From positions 1 to 22,851 of the IMG/VR virus record IMGVR_UViG_3300033571_011710: 22,851 nt of DNA; one strand, given 5' to 3'. Below, one piece after another: positions 6,348 to 11,877 of the stretch (its first letter is position 1; each line of letters starts with the position of its first letter). Source of the DNA: a virus. The position numbers and the translations under genes are program-made. The notes beneath the pieces were generated by a model, which saw nothing but the letters and a program-made list of their open reading frames with translations, had not been told where the DNA came from and made no database searches.

Positions 6348-6544
6348 TGCGCCGCCAAACCGCAATCCTCTTTTCCCGCGACCCTGACCGCACCATTCGC
6401 TTGGTCCTATGGTGCGCGCGCCTCCGCCTAGGCTTTTACTTGGAGCGTGTCGCGCCTGGTTACGCCCTGGTTCATATCGCCACGCGGGAAGGGGCAGCAC
6501 TCGCGCACCGGACAAGCGCAACGCCCCTGTACACTTTCCCCTGA
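6347..6544 (+). CDS. 65-aa basic hypothetical protein
   Basis: Unrecognised, Arg-rich protein: MRRQTAILFSRDPDRTIRLV, then LWCARLRLGFYLERVAPGYA and an Ala/Thr-rich end. It overlaps the previous gene's stop (ATGA-type coupling, start at 6347). It is the last gene of the small-gene cluster; an inverted repeat GGCCGGC/GCCGGCC follows at 6572-6592. The evidence for expression is the overlap and position, not any family match. Confidence 0.5.
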   Translation: MRRQTAILFSRDPDRTIRLVLWCARLRLGFYLERVAPGYALVHIATREGAALAHRTSATPLYTFP

Positions 6545-6571
6545 CACTCGCCGCATCAGACCAAGCCCCGG

Positions 6572-6592
6572 GGCCGGCCTCACAAGCCGGCC
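6572..6592. repeat. Inverted repeat GGCCGGC-7-GCCGGCC
   Basis: A perfect 7-bp GC stem with a 7-base loop lies about 30 bases after the last plus-strand gene of the small-gene cluster. No T-run follows, so it may work with Rho or stabilise the mRNA end rather than act as an intrinsic terminator. Confidence 0.45.
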
Positions 6593-6640
6593 ACTCGCCA
6601 CGCCCAAAATTCCGGGCGACACTCGCCACGCCCCAAAACG

Positions 6641-6677
6641 AAAAAGGGGGCCGACCCTTACAGCCGACCCCCAAAAA
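6641..6677 (-). terminator. Probable terminator of the minus-strand membrane micro-genes
   Basis: Read on the minus strand this is TTTTTGGGGG, an internal part with GGGTCGGC repeated, then CCCCCTTTTT. The G5/C5 stem followed by five T resembles an intrinsic terminator, and it lies about 25 bases beyond the stop of the 59-aa membrane protein gene (6702-6881). The outer stem is short and the loop long, so strength is uncertain. Confidence 0.45.
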
Positions 6678-6701
6678 GTAACAAACTGAGCAGTACCCCC
6701 G

Positions 6702-6881
6702 CTAGCCTATCGTGGTCTCCCACACCGCTCGCGCCCAGTCAGCGAAGGCAACGACGCCGACGCCCAGGGCCACGAGCCAGAACAGTTCGAGCCACACCTC
6801 CCAAGATCGACGCCCCCAGCCATACTTCGGGCGACGCAACACCCGACCCGGCTCACTCTCAACGCGGCGCACCCGGATCAT
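6702..6881 (-). CDS. 59-aa single-pass membrane protein
   Basis: A short minus-strand gene, MIRVRRVESEPGRVLRRPKY at the start. It has a very basic N-terminal part of about 25 residues, then a hydrophobic span WLELFWLVALGVGVVAFADW (about 29-48) and a short polar end. The charge pattern predicts the N-terminus inside the cell. Its ATG overlaps the stop of the gene before it (ATGA), so both are translated from one message. No family is recognised. The position beside the control region suits a lysogeny, superinfection-exclusion or lysis-control role, but that is a guess. Confidence 0.6.
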   Translation of the reverse strand: MIRVRRVESEPGRVLRRPKYGWGRRSWEVWLELFWLVALGVGVVAFADWARAVWETTIG

Positions 6882-6973
6882 ACAACACCCCCAACGATCA
6901 GGATCAGCCCGACCATCAACATTGTGTTAACAACAACGCTCAGCAAAACCGCAATCCTATCCGACAATCTCAT
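6878..6973 (-). CDS. 31-aa membrane micro-protein
   Basis: A very short gene with a near-perfect ribosome-binding site (AGAGGAGG, eight bases before the ATG at 6973). The product MRLSDRIAVLLSVVVNTMLM continues as a hydrophobic segment to VGLILIVGGVV: almost the whole peptide is one transmembrane helix behind a short basic start. It overlaps the 59-aa membrane gene by four bases (ATGA). Two coupled tiny membrane proteins with a strong start signal are unlikely to be chance. Function unknown. Confidence 0.6.
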   Translation of the reverse strand: MRLSDRIAVLLSVVVNTMLMVGLILIVGGVV

Positions 6974-7041
6974 CGCAATAGCCTCCTCTCAATTGAAGCG
7001 CCCCTCTCGGCGCGCAACAACCCTAACACCAACGTCCTAAG

Positions 7042-7058
7042 ATTGCGTTAACGTAACC
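7042..7058. promoter_or_regulatory. ATTGCGTTAACGTAACC element
   Basis: This contains the palindrome CGTTAACG and resembles the TTGCGTTWATCGWAAC sequence of the two plus-strand operon leaders with a deletion in the middle. It lies about 70 bases upstream of the minus-strand micro-gene start at 6973, a suitable place for a promoter or operator of those genes. Confidence 0.35.
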
Positions 7059-7110
7059 GCTCAAATTTTAGCGAAACACATCCAAACGCGGTGAGGGCCG
7101 CCCCCGATCC

Positions 7111-7378
7111 TCTAACATCTCTATTTCCTCTGTTTCGAAAATAGAAACCGAAAACCCATATAAATCAATGGCTTAGTACCCTATTTCTATCTTTCTCTTT
7201 TCTCTAATAATAATAATAATATATAATATATAGGTATATATACCCCCATGTTACGTATACCCCGTATATATAAGGATTTGGCCGCGATGTTAGAAACGTT
7301 AGAAAACACAGAAACCTCAACAATATCAAAGGCTTAACCCCTCTAAATCCGTTTCTGAGATGCTAGAATGTTAGAAAA
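7111..7378. repeat. Dispersed GTTAGAAA repeats around the AT-rich core
   Basis: ATGTTAGAAA occurs at 7287-7296 and 7368-7377, CGTTAGAAAA at 7297-7306, a variant ATGCTAGAA at 7360-7368, and the reverse complement TCTAACAT at 7111-7118. Two copies are directly adjacent (7287-7306). Spacing is irregular, so these are not classic iterons, but clustering in one non-coding region suggests binding sites for an initiator or repressor. Confidence 0.45.
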
Positions 7379-7523
7379 ACCCCCCTCCAATGGCGCAAAA
7401 CCGCCATTCCCGTGGCCCCCGCCCATCTCCAACATCAATCCCCGGACGCAAACGCCCTGACAATGGCCGCAATGCGCCACATCAAAATCAACCATTTCGC
7501 CCCCGCACCCCTCAATTTTACCC

Positions 7524-7553
7524 GTTGCGTTAATCGAAACTCATTGTTACGCT
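7524..7553 (+). promoter_or_regulatory. Candidate promoter of the replication operon
   Basis: TTGCGT (7525-7530) and TACGCT (7548-7553) are separated by 17 bases, about 40 bases before the first gene of the operon. The sequence TTGCGTTWATCGWAAC beginning at 7525 is shared with the promoter region at 3530, and a TTGTTAC half site (7544-7550) follows in both. The -10 box is poor, which fits a promoter that needs an activator. Confidence 0.45.
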
Positions 7554-7595
7554 CCAGCCGAATCAAAACCCGATCAAGAACGGAGGCCACCCAAA

Positions 7596-7928
7596 ATGCC
7601 CAAACCCCGCAACACCGGCCTCTATGGCCGGCCCAAGTACAACCAGGCCGCAAAAGTCATCGCCCGCTTTGGTGGTGAAGCCGCGTTGAGCCGCCTTCTC
7701 AACATCTCAAGGATCAGCGTCTACCGCTGGCAATACTCTCGCCCGTATGGCTCTGATGGTCTGATCCCGACTGCCAAGGTGGAGCGCATCAAGGAACTCG
7801 CGCGCAGCCACGGCGTCCTTCTCAGGCCCGAAGACTGGGTTCCCGAGACTAACCGCTGGGACGGCAACACCCTTCAGCCGCTCGAAGCGAACCGCAAAGC
7901 CTACATGCCAATGGGGGTGGATGAATGA
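7596..7928 (+). CDS. Helix-turn-helix regulator, YdaS/Cro-like
   Basis: A 110-aa probable DNA-binding protein. The HTH is at about residues 27-48 (AALSRLLNISRISVYRW), followed by SDGLIPTAKVERIKELAR and a short GVLLRPEDW motif; this order is typical of small Cro/YdaS-like regulators common in Alphaproteobacteria and their phages. Such proteins act at the phage switch or turn on the replication operon. The ribosome-binding site CGGAGG precedes the ATG. As the first gene after the control region it may regulate its own operon. Oddly, the C-terminal LEANRKAYMPMG is nearly identical, at DNA level too, to a segment within the DUF3310 gene at 9017-9052. The stop overlaps the next start by four bases. 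Confidence 0.8.
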   Translation: MPKPRNTGLYGRPKYNQAAKVIARFGGEAALSRLLNISRISVYRWQYSRPYGSDGLIPTAKVERIKELARSHGVLLRPEDWVPETNRWDGNTLQPLEANRKAYMPMGVDE

Positions 7929-8167
7929 GTAACGATCTCGTTGAGGAAGTGGCGCGGGCGATATGTTTCAATCGAAACGCGCCAACTTGTGTATGCACAA
8001 AGGAAACCGGGTGTCTGGCTAGCGTGATGGTTCGCGTTGATGCCACGCAAGCCCGCGCAGCCATCGCTGCCGTGGCTGAGTGGCTGGATAGTCAAGTTCA
8101 TATGGATGACGAAAATCAGCAGGTTCTTATTGCCGCCCTGCGCGAAGCGCTGGAGGACAAGGGATGA
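7925..8167 (+). CDS. 80-aa hypothetical protein
   Basis: Unrecognised small, mainly helical protein. It begins MSNDLVEEVARAICFNRNAP, has a CVCTKETGC segment (three Cys) and a long helix TQARAAIAAVAEWLDSQ. Such proteins with LVEEVARAIC and an alanine-rich second helix are common near phage replication genes, without an assigned function that I know. Both ends overlap neighbours by four bases (ATGA), so it is part of one translationally coupled chain. Confidence 0.7.
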   Translation: MSNDLVEEVARAICFNRNAPTCVCTKETGCLASVMVRVDATQARAAIAAVAEWLDSQVHMDDENQQVLIAALREALEDKG

Positions 8168-8475
8168 GTGACAAAGACATCGTCAAAATGCTGCGCAAGA
8201 TTGAAGGCACATCGTTACCCATCAGCGTGTGGAAACACCACGCGCTTCGAGCGGCAAGAGAGATAGAGCAAAGCCGCATCGACCTTCAGGAATATTGCCG
8301 CGACGTCGAGGTGCTGACTGAGGAGCGCGACCGCCTGAAGGCGGCACTGGTGCCTTTCGCAAAACTTGAGACATGGCGCGGCGCACATGACCCGGCAGAA
8401 GGAACCATGCGAACGAGGGTTGTCACCGTCCCAGAGATTGAAGCCGCACGCAAAGCACTGGAGGCCAAGGAATGA
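8164..8475 (+). CDS. 103-aa coiled-coil hypothetical protein
   Basis: Unrecognised protein. After MSDKDIVKMLRKIEG, a long charged helix runs from ALRAAREIEQ to LTEERDRLKAAL, a likely coiled coil of about 45 residues. The end VPEIEAARKALEAKE is again helical. Its start overlaps the previous gene (ATGA) and its stop overlaps the resolvase gene. Probably an accessory protein of the replication operon; no function can be named. Confidence 0.7.
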   Translation: MSDKDIVKMLRKIEGTSLPISVWKHHALRAAREIEQSRIDLQEYCRDVEVLTEERDRLKAALVPFAKLETWRGAHDPAEGTMRTRVVTVPEIEAARKALEAKE

Positions 8476-8981
8476 CCTACCCCACCAATCTTATCGGCAT
8501 AGATCCTGGCTTTAGCGGCGGCATCGCCGTGGTCAGCCCCGAGTTTGACCTGATCGCCGTCCACCCGATCCCGATCGTCAAAACCAAGGTCAGCACCGCG
8601 ATCGACGCCCCCGCCCTCGCCAACCTGATCGACGCCACCCGCTGCCGCACAGCCTACATCGAGTTCGTGGTCAGCCGCCCCCGCCAGGCGAACCAATTCA
8701 CGTTCGGCCTCAACACCGGCGTGATCCATGGCGTGGTCCAATGCCTGGGCCTGACCCTGCATACGGTCTCTGCGCCTCGCTGGAAGGCAGGCGTGGGCCT
8801 TGGCCGCTCCGCCCCTGACCAGACCACCTCCGAGACCAAAGCCCGCTCACGCGCCTTGGCAGCGCGAATATGGCCCCTCTATGCCGACCGCTTCGCCAAA
8901 GCCAATGCCGACGGCCTGGCGGAGGCCGCTCTCATTGCGCTGTTTGGCGCTGGCCTCGAAAACGAGAAGGAAACCGCATGA
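8472..8981 (+). CDS. RuvC-like Holliday junction resolvase
   Basis: A 169-aa RNase H-fold nuclease that would cut branched recombination or replication intermediates before packaging. The first strand carries IGIDPGFSGGIA with D11, AYIEFV carries E64, and the C-terminal ADGLAEAALIALFG carries D147 with E151, matching the acidic set of the RuvC family. KAGVGLGRS and KARSRALA supply the usual basic, DNA-facing residues. The length fits phage RuvC-like proteins. The start overlaps the previous gene, and the end overlaps the DUF3310 gene (ATGA). It works with the nuclease, ssDNA-binding protein and endonuclease VII encoded further on. Confidence 0.85.
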   Translation: MTYPTNLIGIDPGFSGGIAVVSPEFDLIAVHPIPIVKTKVSTAIDAPALANLIDATRCRTAYIEFVVSRPRQANQFTFGLNTGVIHGVVQCLGLTLHTVSAPRWKAGVGLGRSAPDQTTSETKARSRALAARIWPLYADRFAKANADGLAEAALIALFGAGLENEKETA

Positions 8982-9262
8982 AGAAGACAGACCGCGTCAA
9001 CAACCCCGCGCACTACCTCGAAGAGAACCGCAAAGCCTACATGCCGATGGGGAAGACCGACCGCGTCAACAACCCCGCGCACTACACCCAGCACCCAAGC
9101 GGTGTGGAGGCGATCCAGATCACCGAGCATTTCGGGTTCAATCTGGGCAACGTCATTAAGTATGTTTGGCGCGCAGACCTGAAGGGTGAAGCTCTGGAGG
9201 ATCTCAAGAAAGCGCAGTTCTACCTGAACCGCGAGATCCAAAGGCGGCAGACCGGGCAGTGA
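8978..9262 (+). CDS. DUF3310 protein with duplicated N-terminus
   Basis: A 94-aa protein. The core GVEAIQITEHFGFNLGNVIK, YVWRADLKGE and LEDLKKAQFYLNREI is the hallmark of DUF3310, a common phage family next to replication genes whose function is unknown. The N-terminus is unusual: the family's normal opening KTDRVNNPAHY occurs twice, at 8984-9016 and 9053-9085 (32 of 33 bases identical), with LEENRKAYMPMG between. That insert is 34 of 36 bases identical to the end of the HTH gene at 7881-7916. The second copy has its own ATG (9041) that may be the ancestral start. The stop overlaps the GTG start of the helicase gene. Confidence 0.85.
   Translation: MKKTDRVNNPAHYLEENRKAYMPMGKTDRVNNPAHYTQHPSGVEAIQITEHFGFNLGNVIKYVWRADLKGEALEDLKKAQFYLNREIQRRQTGQ
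8984..9085 (+). repeat. 33-bp direct repeat (period 69 bp) in the DUF3310 gene
   Basis: Copies at 8984-9016 and 9053-9085 differ at one base and keep the reading frame. The 36 bases between them match 7881-7916 in the HTH gene with two differences. Both parts look recently copied. Confidence 0.95.
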
Positions 9263-10656
9263 CCGACCTCTTCCCGTACCAGACGGAAGGCGCGCGGTGG
9301 CTGTCAACGAAGCCGCACGCCCTGCTGGCCGATGAGATGGGCCTTGGCAAGAGCGCCCAAGCCATTGCCGCGTGCGACCACATCAACGCCACCAATATCC
9401 TGGTGGTCTGTCCGGCTTCCGTCCGCGTGAACTGGACGCGCGAGTTCGCGCGCTTCAGCACGCAGACCCGCCCGATCACCCTGATCGAGACCGGCAAGGT
9501 CGCGCCCCAACCCGGCATCAACGTGGTCTCTTATGACCTGATCGCCGGCAACGAGAAGCTGCGCAAGCAACTGAAGGACCGCCAATGGTGCGCCCTGATC
9601 CTTGATGAGGCGCAGTACCTGAAGGAGCGCACCGCCAAGCGGACCAAAGCCATCTATGGTCACAACAAGCACCCCGGCATCGCTCACTCAGCCCGCTACG
9701 TGTGGCGTCTCAGTGGCACGCCCATGCCCAACAACCCCAGCGAACTCTACACCCACCTGAAGTCAGCCGGTGTGGAGACGCGCAGCTACTATGACTTCGT
9801 GTTCCAGTACTGCGACGGGTTCGAGGGGAATTGGGGCTACCAGATCACGGGGACCAAGCAGGAAGCCATCCCGGCGCTGCGCCAGCAGCTATCGCAGATC
9901 ATGTTACGCAGGAGGAAAGAGGAAGTGGCCGTTCAATTACCCCCGATCGTATTCCACGAGATTACCGTCCCCAAAAATGACGTGGAGGTTGATCCCTGGT
10001 TTTACGAGAACTGGGCGCAGCTTGACCGCAACCCCGGCAAGGCGGTGGCGATGTTTCTGGATCAACTCAACGAGCAGAACCAGACCCTCGCCAAAAGCCT
10101 CAACGCGATCCAGCAATCCAGCCACTACAACTCACTCGACGCGCTGCGGCTGATCGAGAGTTACGCGAAGAGCACCAGCACTCTCAGGCGCTACATTGGC
10201 CTCGCCAAGCTGAACGCCTGTTTGGACATCATCGAAGAGGAACTGAAGACCAACCAGTACGCGAAGATCGTGCTGTTCGCGGTGCACGCACAGGTGATCG
10301 AGCAGACCCGGCAGCGGTTCCGCAAGTTCGGCGCTGTTACGCTGTTTGGTGGTACGCCACCCGAGAAGCGGCAGCGCCACATCGACATGTTCCAGAAGGA
10401 CAAGCACTGCCGCGTCTTTGTGGGCCAGGTGGTGGCTGCGGGGACCGGCATCACCCTGACCGCCGCGCATGAGGTGGCGTTCCTTGAGGCGTCATGGGTG
10501 CCGGCGGACAACGCCCAGGCGGCGATGCGGGTTCACCGGATTGGCCAGGTCGAGAAGGTGCGCTGCCGGTTTTTTGTCTGCGCCGACACGGTGGACGAGC
10601 AAGTGATGCGGGTGGTTGCGAAAAAATCACGCGACATCGCAAAAGTGCTTGACTAA
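9259..10656 (+). CDS. SNF2-type DEAD/DEAH helicase
   Basis: A 465-aa superfamily 2 ATPase. Motifs in order: Q-like FPYQTEGARW, motif I ADEMGLGKSAQAI (about residues 24-36), motif Ia VVCPASV, motif II LDEAQY (115-120), motif III LSGTPMPN (151-158), and in the second RecA domain FVGQVVAAGTGITLT and motif VI QAAMRVHRIGQ (about 420-430). This HRIGQ end is characteristic of the SNF2 branch. It is short, without extra DNA-binding domains, as is normal for phage versions. It probably remodels or translocates on DNA during replication or recombination. The GTG start at 9259 overlaps the previous stop (GTGA). No other stand-alone replicative helicase is seen apart from the Prim-Pol/helicase at 16373. 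Confidence 0.92.
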   Translation: MTDLFPYQTEGARWLSTKPHALLADEMGLGKSAQAIAACDHINATNILVVCPASVRVNWTREFARFSTQTRPITLIETGKVAPQPGINVVSYDLIAGNEKLRKQLKDRQWCALILDEAQYLKERTAKRTKAIYGHNKHPGIAHSARYVWRLSGTPMPNNPSELYTHLKSAGVETRSYYDFVFQYCDGFEGNWGYQITGTKQEAIPALRQQLSQIMLRRRKEEVAVQLPPIVFHEITVPKNDVEVDPWFYENWAQLDRNPGKAVAMFLDQLNEQNQTLAKSLNAIQQSSHYNSLDALRLIESYAKSTSTLRRYIGLAKLNACLDIIEEELKTNQYAKIVLFAVHAQVIEQTRQRFRKFGAVTLFGGTPPEKRQRHIDMFQKDKHCRVFVGQVVAAGTGITLTAAHEVAFLEASWVPADNAQAAMRVHRIGQVEKVRCRFFVCADTVDEQVMRVVAKKSRDIAKVLD

Positions 10657-10679
10657 GGCGAAGCCCCTGCTAATCATTG

Positions 10680-10699
10680 CCGTTATCACAACGTAACGG
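10680..10699. promoter_or_regulatory. Inverted repeat CCGTTA-8-TAACGG
   Basis: A 6-bp inverted repeat in the 52-base gap after the helicase gene overlaps the ribosome-binding site (GGGAG) of the next gene. It belongs to the group of GTTA/TAAC symmetric sites in this window. It could be an operator or an RNA hairpin that controls translation of the next gene. Confidence 0.35.
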
Positions 10700-10708
10700 G
10701 AGATCATC

Positions 10709-11143
10709 GTGAAATTCGAAATTAATACCGACAACATGACGTATTTCGACCTTTGGCTGCTGAAGAACGTGGTTCGGTTGATGGACGAGCAGGCGCAGAA
10801 CCCGATCGATCTCAACGAGGAGACGATCGACACCGACCCCCAGCCGCAGCCGCAGGAAGCCAAGCGGCGCAAGAAGAAGAGCGACCACCTGAAGGTGGTC
10901 GAGACGCCCGAGCCGGAAGCGCCGGCCCCGGAACCCGAAGCCACACCAGTACCCCCCGCCGCCGAGCCGGAACCCACCGGCCCCGTGCTGACCGTGGACG
11001 ATATGCGCGCAGCCCTTCACAGCTTCTCACGCAAGCAAGGCGTGCCGGCGAGCGCGGAGTTGCTGAAGAAGTTTGACGCCAGCCGCATCAGCGACCTGAA
11101 CCCGGCGCGCTACGCCGACTTCCTGAAGGAGTGCGGCCAGTGA
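10709..11143 (+). CDS. 144-aa hypothetical protein with Pro/Glu-rich linker
   Basis: Unrecognised three-part protein: an N-terminal helical segment (MTYFDLWLLKNVVRLMDEQ), a basic patch KRRKKK, a Pro/Glu/Ala-rich flexible linker of about 35 residues, and a compact C-terminal domain (LTVDDMRAALHSFSRKQGVP then ASRISDLNPARYADFLKEC). The C-terminal pattern recurs at the ends of other phage replication-associated proteins as far as I recall, but its role is unknown. The start is a GTG at 10709 with GGGAG eight bases upstream. Its stop overlaps the nuclease start, which suggests that the two products act together. Confidence 0.75.
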   Translation: MKFEINTDNMTYFDLWLLKNVVRLMDEQAQNPIDLNEETIDTDPQPQPQEAKRRKKKSDHLKVVETPEPEAPAPEPEATPVPPAAEPEPTGPVLTVDDMRAALHSFSRKQGVPASAELLKKFDASRISDLNPARYADFLKECGQ

Positions 11144-11877
11144 AGTTTCGCTGCTCCTCACTCCACCTCATCATGGGAGAACCACGCAAGAAAGGCGAGG
11201 TTCTGTCCGAGACGGCGAAGAGCGCCATCCTCAAGATGGCGAAGCAGATCGTGTACGGTGTCGAGTTCTCCATCAGTAACAAATACGTTTCCAAGGGTCT
11301 CGCCGTGGAGCAGATGTCGATCGACCTTCTGAACCGCGTGCGCGGCACCAGCTACACCAAGAACGACGAGCGCAAGACCAACGAGTGGATCACCGGCGAG
11401 GCGGACATCGTCACCGACACGCACGGCGTCGACATCAAAAGCCCGTGGTCTTTGGAGACGCTGCCGCTGACCGCTGAAGAGGGCGACAAGCCTGAGTACG
11501 AGTGGCAGGCGCGCGGCTACATGATGCTTTACGACCTGCCCCGGTGGGAGATCGTTTATGTCGGGGTGGATACGCCGCCAGAACTCTGCAAATGGGACCC
11601 GCCCCAGATGCACGCTTTCTGGCGCGTGCCGCCACACAAGCGGATCACCACCGTCAACTACAGCCGCGACCAGGCGCTTGAAGACAAGATCAAGGAGAAG
11701 TGCGAGGCCGCAGCGGATCTTCTCAAGCAGTTGGTCTTCCTGCGCGGTAGCCTTGACGATCTCAGCATTGAACTCAACCCGGCCCTGAAGGACTGGCAGC
11801 TTGAGCCAACCGATTGGACCGCCCGGTCCAATGACGCCGCCAAAACGGCATTTTTTGACGAGGACTATTTGAAATGA
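11140..11877 (+). CDS. PD-(D/E)XK nuclease (recombination exonuclease-like)
   Basis: A 245-aa nuclease. The family's opening CSSLHLIMGEPRKKGEVLSE is followed by YVSKGLAVEQMSIDLL (E57), WITGEADIVT (D89) and GVDIKSPWS (D98, K100): the E, D, (D/E)XK set of the lambda-exonuclease/YqaJ-like superfamily. The product probably resects double-strand ends or processes replication intermediates. The GTG at 11140 was chosen over 11131 because AAGGAG sits eight bases before it and it overlaps the previous stop. The next gene encodes a single-strand binding protein; nuclease plus ssDNA-binding protein is a standard phage recombination pair. Confidence 0.85.
   Translation: MKFRCSSLHLIMGEPRKKGEVLSETAKSAILKMAKQIVYGVEFSISNKYVSKGLAVEQMSIDLLNRVRGTSYTKNDERKTNEWITGEADIVTDTHGVDIKSPWSLETLPLTAEEGDKPEYEWQARGYMMLYDLPRWEIVYVGVDTPPELCKWDPPQMHAFWRVPPHKRITTVNYSRDQALEDKIKEKCEAAADLLKQLVFLRGSLDDLSIELNPALKDWQLEPTDWTARSNDAAKTAFFDEDYLK

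Larger units (their letters stand above)
6974..7595. other. Non-coding control region, AT-rich core; candidate replication origin or immunity region
   Basis: No convincing gene is seen in about 620 bases between the divergent micro-genes and the replication operon. From left to right it holds a GTTAACGTAAC element (7042-7058), an AT-rich core of about 130 bases (7146-7275) with a run of TAA triplets, the palindrome GGTATATATACC (7233-7244), several GTTAGAAA copies in both directions (7111-7378), an inverted repeat AATGGCG/CGCCATT (7389-7408) and a probable promoter (7525-7553). Low melting energy plus repeats is the usual look of an origin, and divergent promoters plus repeats is the usual look of a phage switch; either or both may apply. 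Confidence 0.6.

Noticed and set aside
6712-6930. 72-codon plus-strand ORF rich in Ser, Thr, Arg
   Set aside because: It is antisense to the two membrane micro-genes, which have better start signals and clear hydrophobic helices.
7205-7228. TAA triplet run as a functional microsatellite
   Set aside because: Too short and only part of the AT-rich core; treated as part of that core.
7248-7337. 29-codon plus-strand ORF (MLRIPRIYKDLAAMLETLEN...) over the GTTAGAAA repeats
   Set aside because: No ribosome-binding site, and coding over repeats is expected by chance; a leader peptide cannot be excluded.
7343-7495. 50-codon minus-strand ORF (MVDFDVAHCGHCQGVCVRGL...)
   Set aside because: A poor GAGGGG-like signal only, and Gly-rich composition from G-rich DNA; no neighbour overlap.
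7390-7533. 47-codon plus-strand ORF (MAQNRHSRGPRPSPTSIPGR...), basic and Pro-rich
   Set aside because: No ribosome-binding site, its ATG lies in an inverted repeat, and its end runs into the promoter motif at 7524; composition fits chance translation.
7412-7678. 88-codon plus-strand ORF
   Set aside because: Overlaps the start of the HTH gene in another frame, lacks a ribosome-binding site and has low-complexity composition.
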